Assembly: GCA_002387205.1 (NCBI GenBank)
Contig: DGLA01000014.1
Span: forward strand, 1 to 64,000
Length of the DNA: 64,000 bases
Source: Stutzerimonas stutzeri
Lineage (GTDB): Bacteria > Pseudomonadota > Gammaproteobacteria > Pseudomonadales > Pseudomonadaceae
Direction: 5' to 3'
A program made the position numbers and the translations under genes. Shown here one piece after another: positions 37,943-46,605 of the stretch (its first letter is position 1; every line of letters begins with the position of its first letter). The notes under the pieces were generated by a model. That model worked only from the letters and a program-made list of their open reading frames with translations. It was not told the DNA's origin and searched no databases.

Positions 37943-38980
37943 TCAGGCTCCCGATTCATCACGCTCCGACTCGAGCAGGGCGGCTTTTCGCTCGATACCC
38001 CAGCGGTAGCCGGTCAGCGCCTGGTTGGCCCCGATCACCCGATGGCAAGGCACCAACAATCCCACCGGGTTGCTGGCGCAGGCACGGGCTACAGCGCGCG
38101 CATGACTGCCAAGGCTTGCTGCCAACTCGCCGTAACGTCGCGTCTCGCCCGGCGGTATGCGCTGCAACGCCTGCCAGACCTTTTGCTGGAATGCGGTGCC
38201 ACGCAGGTCCAGCGGCAACTGCGCGGCGCGGGTGGGCTCTTCCAGTTGAATGATGATCGAGCGCAGCCATTCGCCGAGCCCGGGCTCATCGGGTAGCAGT
38301 TCCGCTGCGGCGAAACGTGAATGCAGCTCGTCGAGCAGCGATTGCCGGTCATCGCCGAACAGCAGGGCGCAGATGCCTTTTTCGCTGGCCGCTACCAGCA
38401 GCAGCCCCAAGGGGCACGCGCTGGTGGCATAGCGCAGGATTTCGCCGGCACCTTTGCGTCGGCGCTGGGCCGGGCTGATCGCCGCGGTGTGCTGATAGGC
38501 GCCGCGCGTGCTGCCGTAACCGGCGCCCAAGGCTGCGCCAAGCACTGACTCGGCATCCGGCAGCTGCATCTCCAGTCGCTCTCGTCGGCGTGCTGCGGCC
38601 CAGGCCCGCGGCGTCAGGCCGGTTCGTGTCTTGAATGCGCGCGCCAGATGTGACGGAGACAGGCCGATACGGGCAGCCAGCTGTTCCAGGGTCATCGGCT
38701 CAGGACTTTCGTCCAACAGGCGGCAGGCCGCTACCACCAACTCATCGAGCTGTTCGGCAAGGCTCTTGCCTCGAGGCGAACAACGTCTGCACGCCTGAAA
38801 TCCGGCGGCCTCGGCCTCGTGGATGTGGCTGAAGAAGCTGACGCCTTCACGCCGGGGGCGACGTGCCGGGCAGCTCGGGCGGCAGAAGATCCGGGTCGAG
38901 TGCACGGCAAACACGAAGCGGCCATCGAAGCTCGGATCGCGATTGCAGAGCGCTTGCCAGCAGTGATCGAAATCGAGCAT
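37943..38980 (-). CDS. ada: Ada-type DNA methyltransferase and regulator
   Basis: Adaptive-response protein that removes methyl groups from phosphotriesters and O6-methylguanine and activates repair genes. The N-terminal zinc domain shows four Cys: FCRPSCPARR and ACRRC. An AraC-type helix-turn-helix follows (LEQLAARIGLSPSHLARAFK, about 105-200). The C-terminal methyltransferase has the acceptor Cys in LLVPCHRVIG near residue 313. The ATG at 38980 (AGGGAG seven bases upstream) gives 345 residues, normal for Ada; the longer frame adds 21 residues without support. All three modules look intact. It is divergent from the RIO1-type kinase gene. Confidence 0.92.
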   Translation of the reverse strand: MLDFDHCWQALCNRDPSFDGRFVFAVHSTRIFCRPSCPARRPRREGVSFFSHIHEAEAAGFQACRRCSPRGKSLAEQLDELVVAACRLLDESPEPMTLEQLAARIGLSPSHLARAFKTRTGLTPRAWAAARRRERLEMQLPDAESVLGAALGAGYGSTRGAYQHTAAISPAQRRRKGAGEILRYATSACPLGLLLVAASEKGICALLFGDDRQSLLDELHSRFAAAELLPDEPGLGEWLRSIIIQLEEPTRAAQLPLDLRGTAFQQKVWQALQRIPPGETRRYGELAASLGSHARAVARACASNPVGLLVPCHRVIGANQALTGYRWGIERKAALLESERDESGA

Positions 38981-39138
38981 CGCAGTGCTCCCTGGGTAAA
39001 GGACTTCGATTGTCGGCCCTGGTCGGCCCCGATGCCAATCCACAGTACGCTTTCAAACTTGCGGACTAGCATGGAAGCCGGTTCGTGATTGCCGTAACCT
39101 GCAGATCTGCATAGCCAAATAGGGTCTGTAAGCCGCTG

Positions 39139-40029
39139 ATGAAAACGCCAAAACGACTCGAACCGTTGGTCGAGGATGGGCTGATCGACGAAGTGCTGCG
39201 CCCGCTGATGAGCGGCAAGGAAGCAGCGGTTTATGTAGTGCGCTGTGGTGATGAGCTGCGTTGCGCCAAAGTGTACAAAGAAGCCAACAACCGCAGCTTC
39301 CGGCAGGCCGTCAAATACCAAGAAGGCCGCAAGGTCCGTAGCAGCCGCGATGCCCGCGCCATGGCCAAGGGTTCCAAGCACGGGCGCAAGGAAAAGGAAG
39401 AGAACTGGCAGAACGCCGAAGTTGCCGCCCTGTTCAGGCTGGCGGATGCCGGCGTGCGTGTGCCCAAGCCGTACGACTTCCTCGATGGCGTGCTGCTGAT
39501 GGAGATGATTTCAGGCGAAGACGGTGATGCTGCGCCGCGTCTCAATGACGTCGACCTGCATCCCGATGACGCGCGGGAATTTCATGCCTTCATGATTCAA
39601 GAGGTGGTGAAGATGCTCTGCGCCGGGCTGGTGCATGGCGACCTGTCCGAGTTTAACGTGCTGCTTGATGAGCACGGGCCGGTGATCATCGACTTGCCCC
39701 AGGCGGTCGATGCGGCGGGAAACAACCACGCCTTCGAGATGCTCGAACGGGACGTGGGCAACATGTCCGCCTATTTTGGGCAGTTCGCGCCCGAGCTCAA
39801 GTTCACCCGCTACGCCAAGGAAATGTGGGCGCTGTATGAAGACGGCAAGCTGACACCGGATTCGGAGCTGACCGGGGAATTCGCCGAGCCGGAAGACGCG
39901 GCGGACCTGGATGCCGTGATGCGGGAAATCAAGGCGACCCTGGCCGATCAGGCGCGCAAGGAAGCCCTGCGCAACGCAATGGACGAACCCAGCGACGAGC
40001 CGCCCACACCGCCCTGGATGCGTAACTGA
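39139..40029 (+). CDS. RIO1-type serine protein kinase
   Basis: 296-residue kinase of the RIO1-like family found in many proteobacteria. ATP-binding signature GKEAAVYVVRCG near residue 26, the Lys in RCAKVYKEANN, a flexible basic segment (SSRDARAMAKGSKHGRKEKEE), the catalytic loop LVHGDLSEFNVLL near 163 and the metal-binding IIDLPQAVD near 183. RIO kinases act in ribosome maturation in archaea and eukaryotes; the bacterial role is unclear. Start MKTPKRLEPLVEDGLIDEVL is family-like. The tail is Pro/Glu-rich (DEPSDEPPTPPW). Confidence 0.88.
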   Translation: MKTPKRLEPLVEDGLIDEVLRPLMSGKEAAVYVVRCGDELRCAKVYKEANNRSFRQAVKYQEGRKVRSSRDARAMAKGSKHGRKEKEENWQNAEVAALFRLADAGVRVPKPYDFLDGVLLMEMISGEDGDAAPRLNDVDLHPDDAREFHAFMIQEVVKMLCAGLVHGDLSEFNVLLDEHGPVIIDLPQAVDAAGNNHAFEMLERDVGNMSAYFGQFAPELKFTRYAKEMWALYEDGKLTPDSELTGEFAEPEDAADLDAVMREIKATLADQARKEALRNAMDEPSDEPPTPPWMRN

Positions 40030-40034
40030 AGGAA

Positions 40035-40064
40035 TGCAGGGTGGCGTTGGTGCGCCACCCTGCA
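40035..40064. terminator. Perfect 12-bp hairpin between convergent genes
   Basis: TGCAGGGTGGCG pairs exactly with CGCCACCCTGCA around a TTGGTG loop, six bases after the kinase stop. There is no U-run. It probably ends the kinase transcript and may block read-through from the efflux operon on the other strand. Confidence 0.6.
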
Positions 40065-40094
40065 CGCAAACGGGCCGCCTGGCGTTGTTTGTTT

Positions 40095-40116
40095 GTAGGT
40101 GCGAGCTTGCCCGCGA
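40095..40116 (+). repeat. Single REP-like element
   Basis: GTAGGTGCGAGCTTGCCCGC resembles the Pseudomonas repetitive extragenic palindromic unit (GTAGGAGCGAGCTTGCTCGC) with two changes. It sits in the 184-base gap between the kinase and the efflux operon, alone rather than paired. Confidence 0.6.
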
Positions 40117-40213
40117 TCTGGGTGCAGTAGCGCATCCCCTCTAGGGATCCGGATTGCCCGGCTGTCCCAGAACGCTGTTTTGATGCTGCTGAGCAGCACG
40201 CAGCCCAACGCCC

Positions 40214-41710
40214 TCATTCCGCGCGGTCCGACGTCGACGTTTCCGACGCCGGCTCGGCATCCTGCACCGCACTCGGGTCCATTTCCCAGCCGCCGCCCAG
40301 CGCGACGAACAGCGCGACCTGGGCCGTCGCCAACGCCGTGCGGCCTTGCAGCGCTTGCTGTCTTGCCTGCAGCGAGCCGCGCTGGGCATCGAGTACCTCG
40401 TTGAGGTTCGCTTCGCCGAGTCGATAGCGCTTCTGCGCCAGCTCATAGGCATAGGCGCGATGGCGGAGGGTGGTGCGCAGCGAGTCCAGGCGGCGTTTCT
40501 GCCCGTCGATGCGCACCAATGAGCGCTCCACTTCTTCCAGCGCCTGAGCCAGTGCCTGCTGGAAGCCAAGGTAGGCACTTTCGCCCTCGACATCTGCCAG
40601 GTCGATCGCCGCACCGCGCCGGCGGTAGTCGAGAAAGGGCAGGCCGAAGGTCGCACCGAGGCGGGCGAAATTCGATGCAGTGGAAAAGGCATCACCCAAT
40701 GCCAGCCCCGAGCGCCCGACTGCCGCCTGCACGGCAAGCGTCGGGAACAGGTCGCGGCGGGCGGCCAGCGATTGCAATTGGGCCGCTTGCAGTTGCGCCG
40801 CTTCAGCGATCAGGTCCGGGCGTCTTCGCAGCAGGTCCAGCGGTTGTCCGGGCGGGATGGGCTTGTCGGCCAGGGGAACCTTGGCATCGGCTGTTAGCCG
40901 CCGGGCGATGCTTCCCGGTGGCTCGGCGAGCAGCGTGTCCAGCGCCAGCCGCGCTTCGGCCAGGTTGATGTCCAGCTCATCCAGATCCGCCTGCAGTGAA
41001 GCGCGCTCAGCGGTGCTGGCCTCGACATCCAGCCGGGTGACCTCGCCCGCCTCGAACAGTCGGGTGGCAATATGTTCGAGGCCTCTTGCCAGCTCGATCC
41101 CCTCGACCAGCAGCGCGCGTTGCCCCTCAAGGGCGCGTAGCTGCATGTAGCCCTGCGCCATGTTCGAGGCGACCGCCAGCCGTGCCGCAATGGCCTGGGC
41201 TTGGGCGGAGCGGATCTGCTGCCGTGCGCTGTCGGTGCGCGCGCGGGTAGCGCCGAAGATATCCAGCTCCCAACTGGCTTGCAGTGCCAGCTCCCAGTTA
41301 TCGAAGGTGATTACATCTTCATCGGGAATGAACTGACCGATGGGGCTGTTGGGGTTCTGTTCGTTGTTATTCTCGATCCACTGGCGGCTGGCCGAACCGG
41401 GCAGATCGAAGGTGGGGAAGAGACCGGCGCGGGCCTGCCGCAACTGCGCACGCGCGGTATCGACGCGCAGCATGGCCAGGCGGATGTCGCGGTTATTCTC
41501 CAACGCCTGGTGCACCAGCCGCGTCAGCACGGGGTCATCGAACTGCTGCCACCAGTCGGCGAGCGCCTCGGCATCGGCTGGCTGCTGGCGCACCGCATGG
41601 AACCAGCTCTCCGGCACATCGGGTGCCGGGCGTTCCGGCACGCTGGAGCAGGCGCCTAGGGCTAACGCCAGCGCCCAAACCAGGGGCGTGCGGGGCAATC
41701 GGCTCGGCAT
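40214..41710 (-). CDS. Outer membrane efflux lipoprotein (OprM/TolC family)
   Basis: Outer membrane channel of a tripartite pump. The 498-residue precursor has a lipoprotein signal (LVWALALALGACSS), then the duplicated outer-membrane-efflux repeats: ALENNRDIRLAMLRVDTAR near 70 and RRPDLIAEAAQLQAAQLQS near 300, each followed by long helices and RYRLGEANLNEVLDAQRGSL. This is the OprM/NodT lipoprotein type. The ATG at 41710 has GGAGGAAAC upstream and overlaps the stop of the RND gene (ATGA), showing translational coupling. It is last of a three-gene operon: fusion protein, RND pump, channel. Confidence 0.93.
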   Translation of the reverse strand: MPSRLPRTPLVWALALALGACSSVPERPAPDVPESWFHAVRQQPADAEALADWWQQFDDPVLTRLVHQALENNRDIRLAMLRVDTARAQLRQARAGLFPTFDLPGSASRQWIENNNEQNPNSPIGQFIPDEDVITFDNWELALQASWELDIFGATRARTDSARQQIRSAQAQAIAARLAVASNMAQGYMQLRALEGQRALLVEGIELARGLEHIATRLFEAGEVTRLDVEASTAERASLQADLDELDINLAEARLALDTLLAEPPGSIARRLTADAKVPLADKPIPPGQPLDLLRRRPDLIAEAAQLQAAQLQSLAARRDLFPTLAVQAAVGRSGLALGDAFSTASNFARLGATFGLPFLDYRRRGAAIDLADVEGESAYLGFQQALAQALEEVERSLVRIDGQKRRLDSLRTTLRHRAYAYELAQKRYRLGEANLNEVLDAQRGSLQARQQALQGRTALATAQVALFVALGGGWEMDPSAVQDAEPASETSTSDRAE

Positions 41711-44700
41711 CAGGTTTCCTCCGGTTTGACGCGCATGAACAGCAGGTACAGGCATGGCACCGCCAGCAGGGTGAGCAAGGTGGCAAAGCCCAGCCCGCCC
41801 ATGATGGTTACAGCCATGTTGGCGAAGAAGGGGTCGAACAGCAGCGGTACCATGCCCAGCACCGTGGTACCGGCCGCCATCATCACCGGTCGCAGGCGCG
41901 AAGCGGAGGCTTCGACAATGGCCGTCAGCCGCGGGACCTCGTCGGTAATCTGCCGGTCGATCTCGTCCACCAGCACCACGGCGTTCTTGATCAACATGCC
42001 CGTCAGGCTAAGCAGGCCGAGCAGGGCCATGAAGCCGAACGGCTGGCCGGTCAGCAGCAGCCCGAGCGTGACGCCGCACAGCGCCATCGGCACCACCAGC
42101 CAGATCATCAGTGGCTGACGGACCTTGGCAAAAAGCAGCACCGTGACCAGCACCATCGCCAGATAGGGCACCGCGAGCGTGCTGGCCAGCGCCTGCTGGG
42201 CATCGGATGACTGTTCGTGGTCGCCGCCCCACTCCAGCGAATAGCCGATCGGCAGTTCGATGCTCTCGATCAGCGGACGAATGCGCTCGAAGGCGACGTT
42301 GGTGTTCTCGCCGTCGCGCGGTTCGGCACGGACCGCGATGGTCCGCTCGCGGCCGTAACGGCGAATCATCGATTCCTCGGTCGTAGCCTCGACGCCATCC
42401 GCAACCTGGGCCAGCGGCACATAGCTGCGGGTGGCCGGGCTCCAGATCAGACGTTGCAGGAGATCGCCCGGCTCGACGCGATCCTCTGGCGTAGCGCGCA
42501 GGAGGATTGGGATCAGCTCGTCCTGATCGCGGAAAACGCTGACCTGCTGGCCCTCGCTGGCCACCGACAGCGCCTGCGCCACCTGTTGGCGGGTCAGCCC
42601 GGCATCGGCCAGGCGGTCCAGGGCCAGCCGCGGGCGCAGCACCGGAACGGGCGAGCGCCAGTCATCGCGGATGTTGAAGACCTGGCCCTGCTCCTGAAGG
42701 ATTCGCTGACCTTCGGCCGAAAGCCTGCGCAGCTCGTCAATGTCGGGGCCGCTGACCCGCGCTTCGAGCTTGGCTTCGGCGTTAGGGCCGAACATGAATT
42801 GCGCGGCGGCGACATCGGCAGACGGGTAGCGGCCAGGCAGTGTCTGGTTCACCTGGCGGACCAGATCGGCGATCACCTCGGCATTTTCGGTGCGCACCAG
42901 AAAGTGCATCAGCGCCGGGTTGGGCTGTTCCGGGGCATAGGTGAGCATGAAGCGCGACGCGCCCGCGCCGACAAAGGTCGACACATCGGTTACGCCGTCC
43001 AGCTGCTTCAGATAACCCTCGACATCTTCAGCGGTGCGGCTTGTTTCGAGGATATGCGTGCCCTGCGGCAGGAACAGGTTCACATAGAAGATCGGTGTGC
43101 TCGACGGCGGAAAGAAGCTCTGTGGCACGCGGCTGAAGCCCAGCACGCTGAGGACCGTCAGCACAACTAATATGCCCAGCGTCAGCCAGGGGCGACCCAG
43201 CACCACACCGACGATACGCCGGTAGCGGTTGTAGATCGGCCCGCTGTAGGCATCGTCCGGGTCGGTGTCATTGTCGCCCTTGTCGCCCTTGTCGCCCTTG
43301 TCGCCCTTGCGCTCGAGCAGGTAGTGCCCGAACAGCGGCACCACCAGCAGCGCCAGCAACCAGCTGAGCAGCAGCGACGCGGCGATGACGAAGAACAGCG
43401 AGAAGAGGAATTCGCCTGTGGTGTCCTGCGACAGCCCGATCCCGGCAAAGGCCAGGATGCCGATGATGGTTGCGCCCAGCAGCGACCACTGCGTCTGCTG
43501 CAGCGTCTTGCGCGAGGCCTCGAGAATACTTTTGCCGCGCTGCTTCTCGATCAGCATGCCGTCGCAGACCACTACGGCATTGTCCACCAGCATACCCATG
43601 GCGATGATCAGCGCGCCGAGGGAGATGCGTTCCAGCTCGATCCCACCGATCCACATCAGCAGCAGCGTGCCGAGCACGGTTAGAAACAGCACGGCGCCGA
43701 TGATCGCGCCGGCGCGTACCCCCATGGCCAGGCACAGCACGCCGACGACAATGGCCACCGACAGGAAGACATTGAGCGCGAAGCTGTTGACCGACTCGTT
43801 GACGATGCTGTGCTGCTGATACAACGGATGCAGTTCGGCACCCAGCGGCATCAGGTGCTGCATGGATTCCAGCTCTGCCTCGACGCTACGACCGACTTCA
43901 ACGATGTTGCTGCCCGACACGCCGCTGATGCCTATCGTCAGGGCGGGCTCACCGTTATGGCGGATGATCTGGCGTGGGCGCTCGGCGTATTCGCGTTTCA
44001 AGGTGGCGATGGAGCCCAGGTCGACGCTTTGCTGGCCTTGGCCCACTGGCAATGCACGCAGGGCATCCAGGGAGTCGAACGCGCCGGTCGGACGGATGTG
44101 GACGAAAAATTCGCCAGCGCGCACGCCGCCGGCTTCCACCGCCGCGTCGGCATCGGCCAGTGCAGCGACCAGTTCTTGCGGCGATAGGCGTAGTGCCGCC
44201 AGGCGCGCCTGATCGACTTCCACCAGGATCCGTTCTTCACGCACGCCAGCCAGTTCGACCTGGCCAACGCCGTCCGCCGTGATCAATCCGCGGCGCAGGT
44301 CCTTGGCGACTTCGTGCAGCTCTTCCAGCGTCAGGCCGTCACCGGTCAGGGCAAAGAAGATGCCGTAGACATCGCCAAAATCGTCGTTGACCAGCGGTGG
44401 GTCCAGGCCGGGAGGCAGCTGCTGCCGAGCATCCTCGACCTTGCTGCGCAGCTGATCCCAGATCTGATCGAGCTGCTCACCCGAGTAACGGTCCTGAATC
44501 TCGACGCGGATTTCCGCGAGGCCGATCATCGAGCGCGAGCGGATTTCCTTGACCTCGGAAAGCTCCTGAATGGCGCTTTCCAAGGGTTCGGTCACTTCCT
44601 GCTCGACCTCGAGCGCCGTCGCGCCGGGATACTGCACCGTGACGATGGCTTCCTTGATGGTGAATTCCGGGTCTTCCAGGCGGCCCATTTCGAAGAACGC

Positions 44701-44781
44701 AAGTACGCCTCCGACCAGGCAGATCAGCACCAGTACCCAGATATTGACCGGCTTGCAGATGGCGTAACGCGCTAGATCCAT
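41710..44781 (-). CDS. RND efflux transporter (AcrB/MexB superfamily)
   Basis: Inner membrane proton-driven drug/solvent exporter of 1023 residues with the usual repeated layout: membrane helix 1 (VNIWVLVLICLVGGVLAFF), large periplasmic loop, helices 2-6 (from 330), cytoplasmic linker near 495, helix 7, second periplasmic loop, helices 8-12. Helix 4 reads LIIAMGMLVDNAVVV: one acidic residue of the AcrB Asp-Asp pair is Asn. The helix 10 Lys is kept (GMLIKNAVVLVDE). The cytoplasmic linker carries a Gly-Asp-Lys repeat (see 43271). No close named pump could be assigned (it is not obviously MexB). It follows the fusion protein gene by four bases. Confidence 0.92.
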   Translation of the reverse strand: MDLARYAICKPVNIWVLVLICLVGGVLAFFEMGRLEDPEFTIKEAIVTVQYPGATALEVEQEVTEPLESAIQELSEVKEIRSRSMIGLAEIRVEIQDRYSGEQLDQIWDQLRSKVEDARQQLPPGLDPPLVNDDFGDVYGIFFALTGDGLTLEELHEVAKDLRRGLITADGVGQVELAGVREERILVEVDQARLAALRLSPQELVAALADADAAVEAGGVRAGEFFVHIRPTGAFDSLDALRALPVGQGQQSVDLGSIATLKREYAERPRQIIRHNGEPALTIGISGVSGSNIVEVGRSVEAELESMQHLMPLGAELHPLYQQHSIVNESVNSFALNVFLSVAIVVGVLCLAMGVRAGAIIGAVLFLTVLGTLLLMWIGGIELERISLGALIIAMGMLVDNAVVVCDGMLIEKQRGKSILEASRKTLQQTQWSLLGATIIGILAFAGIGLSQDTTGEFLFSLFFVIAASLLLSWLLALLVVPLFGHYLLERKGDKGDKGDKGDNDTDPDDAYSGPIYNRYRRIVGVVLGRPWLTLGILVVLTVLSVLGFSRVPQSFFPPSSTPIFYVNLFLPQGTHILETSRTAEDVEGYLKQLDGVTDVSTFVGAGASRFMLTYAPEQPNPALMHFLVRTENAEVIADLVRQVNQTLPGRYPSADVAAAQFMFGPNAEAKLEARVSGPDIDELRRLSAEGQRILQEQGQVFNIRDDWRSPVPVLRPRLALDRLADAGLTRQQVAQALSVASEGQQVSVFRDQDELIPILLRATPEDRVEPGDLLQRLIWSPATRSYVPLAQVADGVEATTEESMIRRYGRERTIAVRAEPRDGENTNVAFERIRPLIESIELPIGYSLEWGGDHEQSSDAQQALASTLAVPYLAMVLVTVLLFAKVRQPLMIWLVVPMALCGVTLGLLLTGQPFGFMALLGLLSLTGMLIKNAVVLVDEIDRQITDEVPRLTAIVEASASRLRPVMMAAGTTVLGMVPLLFDPFFANMAVTIMGGLGFATLLTLLAVPCLYLLFMRVKPEET
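43271..43306 (-). repeat. In-frame 9-base tandem repeat in the RND gene
   Basis: Four perfect copies of TTGTCGCCC (GGGCGACAA on the coding strand) encode Gly-Asp-Lys units in the cytoplasmic linker around residue 495 of the pump. Nine-base units keep the frame, so copy changes alter only linker length. Confidence 0.92.
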
Positions 44782-44785
44782 CCGT

Positions 44786-45868
44786 TTACTTCCGCCGTTC
44801 GGCTTTGATCGGCTGGCCTTCCGACAGCTTGCTGCCGCCCGCCACCACCACCAGCATGTCGTTGTTCAGCTCGCCGCTGACCACTGCGTGATTGTTTTCG
44901 ATGCGCTCGAGCTGCAAGTCCTGGCGCTGGGCATGGCCGTCCACCGCCAACCAGAGGTAATGGCTGCCGTTCGGCGCTGTCTGCACGGCGTTGAGCGGCA
45001 GACGAAAGCGCTGCCGCGGATGGTCTTGCGGAGCAGGCGGGCGCTGCAGGCGAACCCGCATGGCCATTCCTGGCAGCAGGTTGTAGTCCGCCGGCGGCTC
45101 GCCCTGCAGGGTCAGATTGTAGGTGCGCGAGCCTTCGCGAGGCTGGGTGCTGTGTTCCTTGTAGGCCAGCGGCAGCGTCAGGTCGGCAATCACCAGTTCG
45201 CCTTCGGCCTCCAATGTGCTGTTCAGGGGAATGCTCAGCGCCGCGCTCTCTGGCAGGTCGACCGTGACCTCGATGTGCTGATTGTTCTGCAGTTCCAGCA
45301 CGGGCGAGCCCGTGGCAACCACCATGTCCGGCTCGACCAGCCGGCGCGCGACCACACCGTCGAACGGTGCCTCCAGCGTGCTGTGATTGATATCGCGGAG
45401 GGCGCTGTCACGGGCGACCCGCGCCGCCACCACATTGGCCTGCAGCGGCTCGACCGCGGCGGGAGCGAGAATCCCTTCGGCCAAAAGGGCGCGCTTGCGG
45501 GTGAGATCCGCCTCCAGCTGGCGCAGTCGCGCTTCTGCTTCGCGCAGTTGCAGCTCGTAGTCGGTGTCGTCGAGCTTGGCCACCGGCTGACCTTTCTCAA
45601 CGCGTTCGCCCTCGTCAACCAGGATGCGCTCGACACGGCCCGGCACCTGAAACGCCAGCTGCGTGCTGGTTACGCTTTCGACCACGCCGGGAAAACGCAG
45701 CGCCTCGGGGCCGTTATGGATGCGCTGCAGCGGCTCGACAAAGGCGACGCGTGGCGGGACTTGCGCAGGCTCCTTGTCCTCCGAGCAGCCAGACAGGACC
45801 AGCAATAGGCACATCGATGCAGTAATACAGAAAGACCGTGAATGGCCTTTCGACGATAAAAGCGGCAT
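44786..45868 (-). CDS. Efflux periplasmic adaptor (membrane fusion) lipoprotein
   Basis: 360-residue adaptor joining the RND pump and the outer membrane channel. A lipoprotein signal ends in LLLVLSGCSED. Then the HlyD/AcrA pattern: lipoyl half-motif FQVPGRVERILVDEGERVEKG, a helical hairpin (LQLREAEARLRQLEADLTRK, then LQANVVAARVARDSAL), the second lipoyl half with APFDGVVARRLVEPDMVV, and a beta-barrel plus membrane-proximal domain. It is first in the operon; AGGAGAATGG precedes the ATG. No local repressor gene is present beside it, so control is unknown. It is divergent from the ferritin gene. Confidence 0.92.
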   Translation of the reverse strand: MPLLSSKGHSRSFCITASMCLLLVLSGCSEDKEPAQVPPRVAFVEPLQRIHNGPEALRFPGVVESVTSTQLAFQVPGRVERILVDEGERVEKGQPVAKLDDTDYELQLREAEARLRQLEADLTRKRALLAEGILAPAAVEPLQANVVAARVARDSALRDINHSTLEAPFDGVVARRLVEPDMVVATGSPVLELQNNQHIEVTVDLPESAALSIPLNSTLEAEGELVIADLTLPLAYKEHSTQPREGSRTYNLTLQGEPPADYNLLPGMAMRVRLQRPPAPQDHPRQRFRLPLNAVQTAPNGSHYLWLAVDGHAQRQDLQLERIENNHAVVSGELNNDMLVVVAGGSKLSEGQPIKAERRK

Positions 45869-46088
45869 CCATTCTCCTGGGCGATAAGGACGAGTAGGGC
45901 GTCGCGCGACGGTGCGAAATGCTGCGACAGATTCAATAGAACCCGCTCCGGCTCGGGAGTTCGGCCTATGCTGAAGTGACCCGCTGGTCAGCCGGTTTTG
46001 CCTGCGGCAACGGGGCTGCGGTCAATCTGCTGCCGATTGGGCGTATCATTGCCCGGCGTTCAAAATGTCAGTGCAGGAGAGAGTCGCA

Positions 46089-46556
46089 ATGCAAGGTCAG
46101 CCACAGGTCATCGAATATCTGAAAGAACTGCTGCGTGGGGAGCTGGCGGCGCGCGATCAGTATTTCCTGCACTCGCGGATGTATGCCGATTGGGGCTTCA
46201 CCAAGCTCTACGAGCGCATCAATCACGAGATGGAAGAGGAAACCCAGCACGCCGACGCGCTGCTCAAACGCATCCTGTTCCTGGAAGGCACCCCGGACAT
46301 GACGCCGGAAGCGATGCATCCCGGCCATACCGTCCCCGAGATGCTGCGTAGCGATCTGGCGCTCGAATACAAGGTCCGTGAAGCCTTGGCGAAGGGCATC
46401 ACCCTGGCCGAGCAGCACAAGGACTATCAGACGCGGGACATCCTCGCGCTGCAGCTGATGGACACCGAAGAAGATCACGCCTACTGGCTGGAGCAGCAGC
46501 TCGGCATGATCGACCGCATCGGCTTGCAGAATTATCTGCAGTCGCAGGCTGGCTGA
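46089..46556 (+). CDS. ftnA: Bacterial ferritin (FtnA type, often annotated bacterioferritin)
   Basis: Iron-storage protein of 155 residues, a four-helix bundle of the ferritin superfamily. Ferroxidase ligands are visible: Glu18 (RGELAARDQYF), Glu51 and His54 (EEETQHADAL), and the Glu/His pair in DTEEDHAYW. Position 52, which carries the heme-binding Met in true bacterioferritins, is Thr. The protein is close in sequence to P. aeruginosa FtnA (formerly BfrA, PA4235), shown to be a heme-free ferritin (from memory). The ATG at 46089 gives the family start MQGQPQVIEYL; AGGAGA precedes it. The frame at 46065 is too long by eight residues. Monocistronic with its own terminator. Confidence 0.9.
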   Translation: MQGQPQVIEYLKELLRGELAARDQYFLHSRMYADWGFTKLYERINHEMEEETQHADALLKRILFLEGTPDMTPEAMHPGHTVPEMLRSDLALEYKVREALAKGITLAEQHKDYQTRDILALQLMDTEEDHAYWLEQQLGMIDRIGLQNYLQSQAG

Positions 46557-46562
46557 CAGCAA

Positions 46563-46594
46563 GAGGCCAGGCGCAATGCCTGGCCTCGTTGTTT
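46563..46594. terminator. Terminator between ftnA and a chemoreceptor
   Basis: GAGGCCAGGC and GCCTGGCCTC form a perfect 10-bp stem with a GCAAT loop, followed by GTTGTTT. It lies six bases after the ftnA stop and 12 bases from the stop of the convergent chemoreceptor gene. Confidence 0.8.
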
Positions 46595-46605
46595 CATGGC
46601 ACCGG

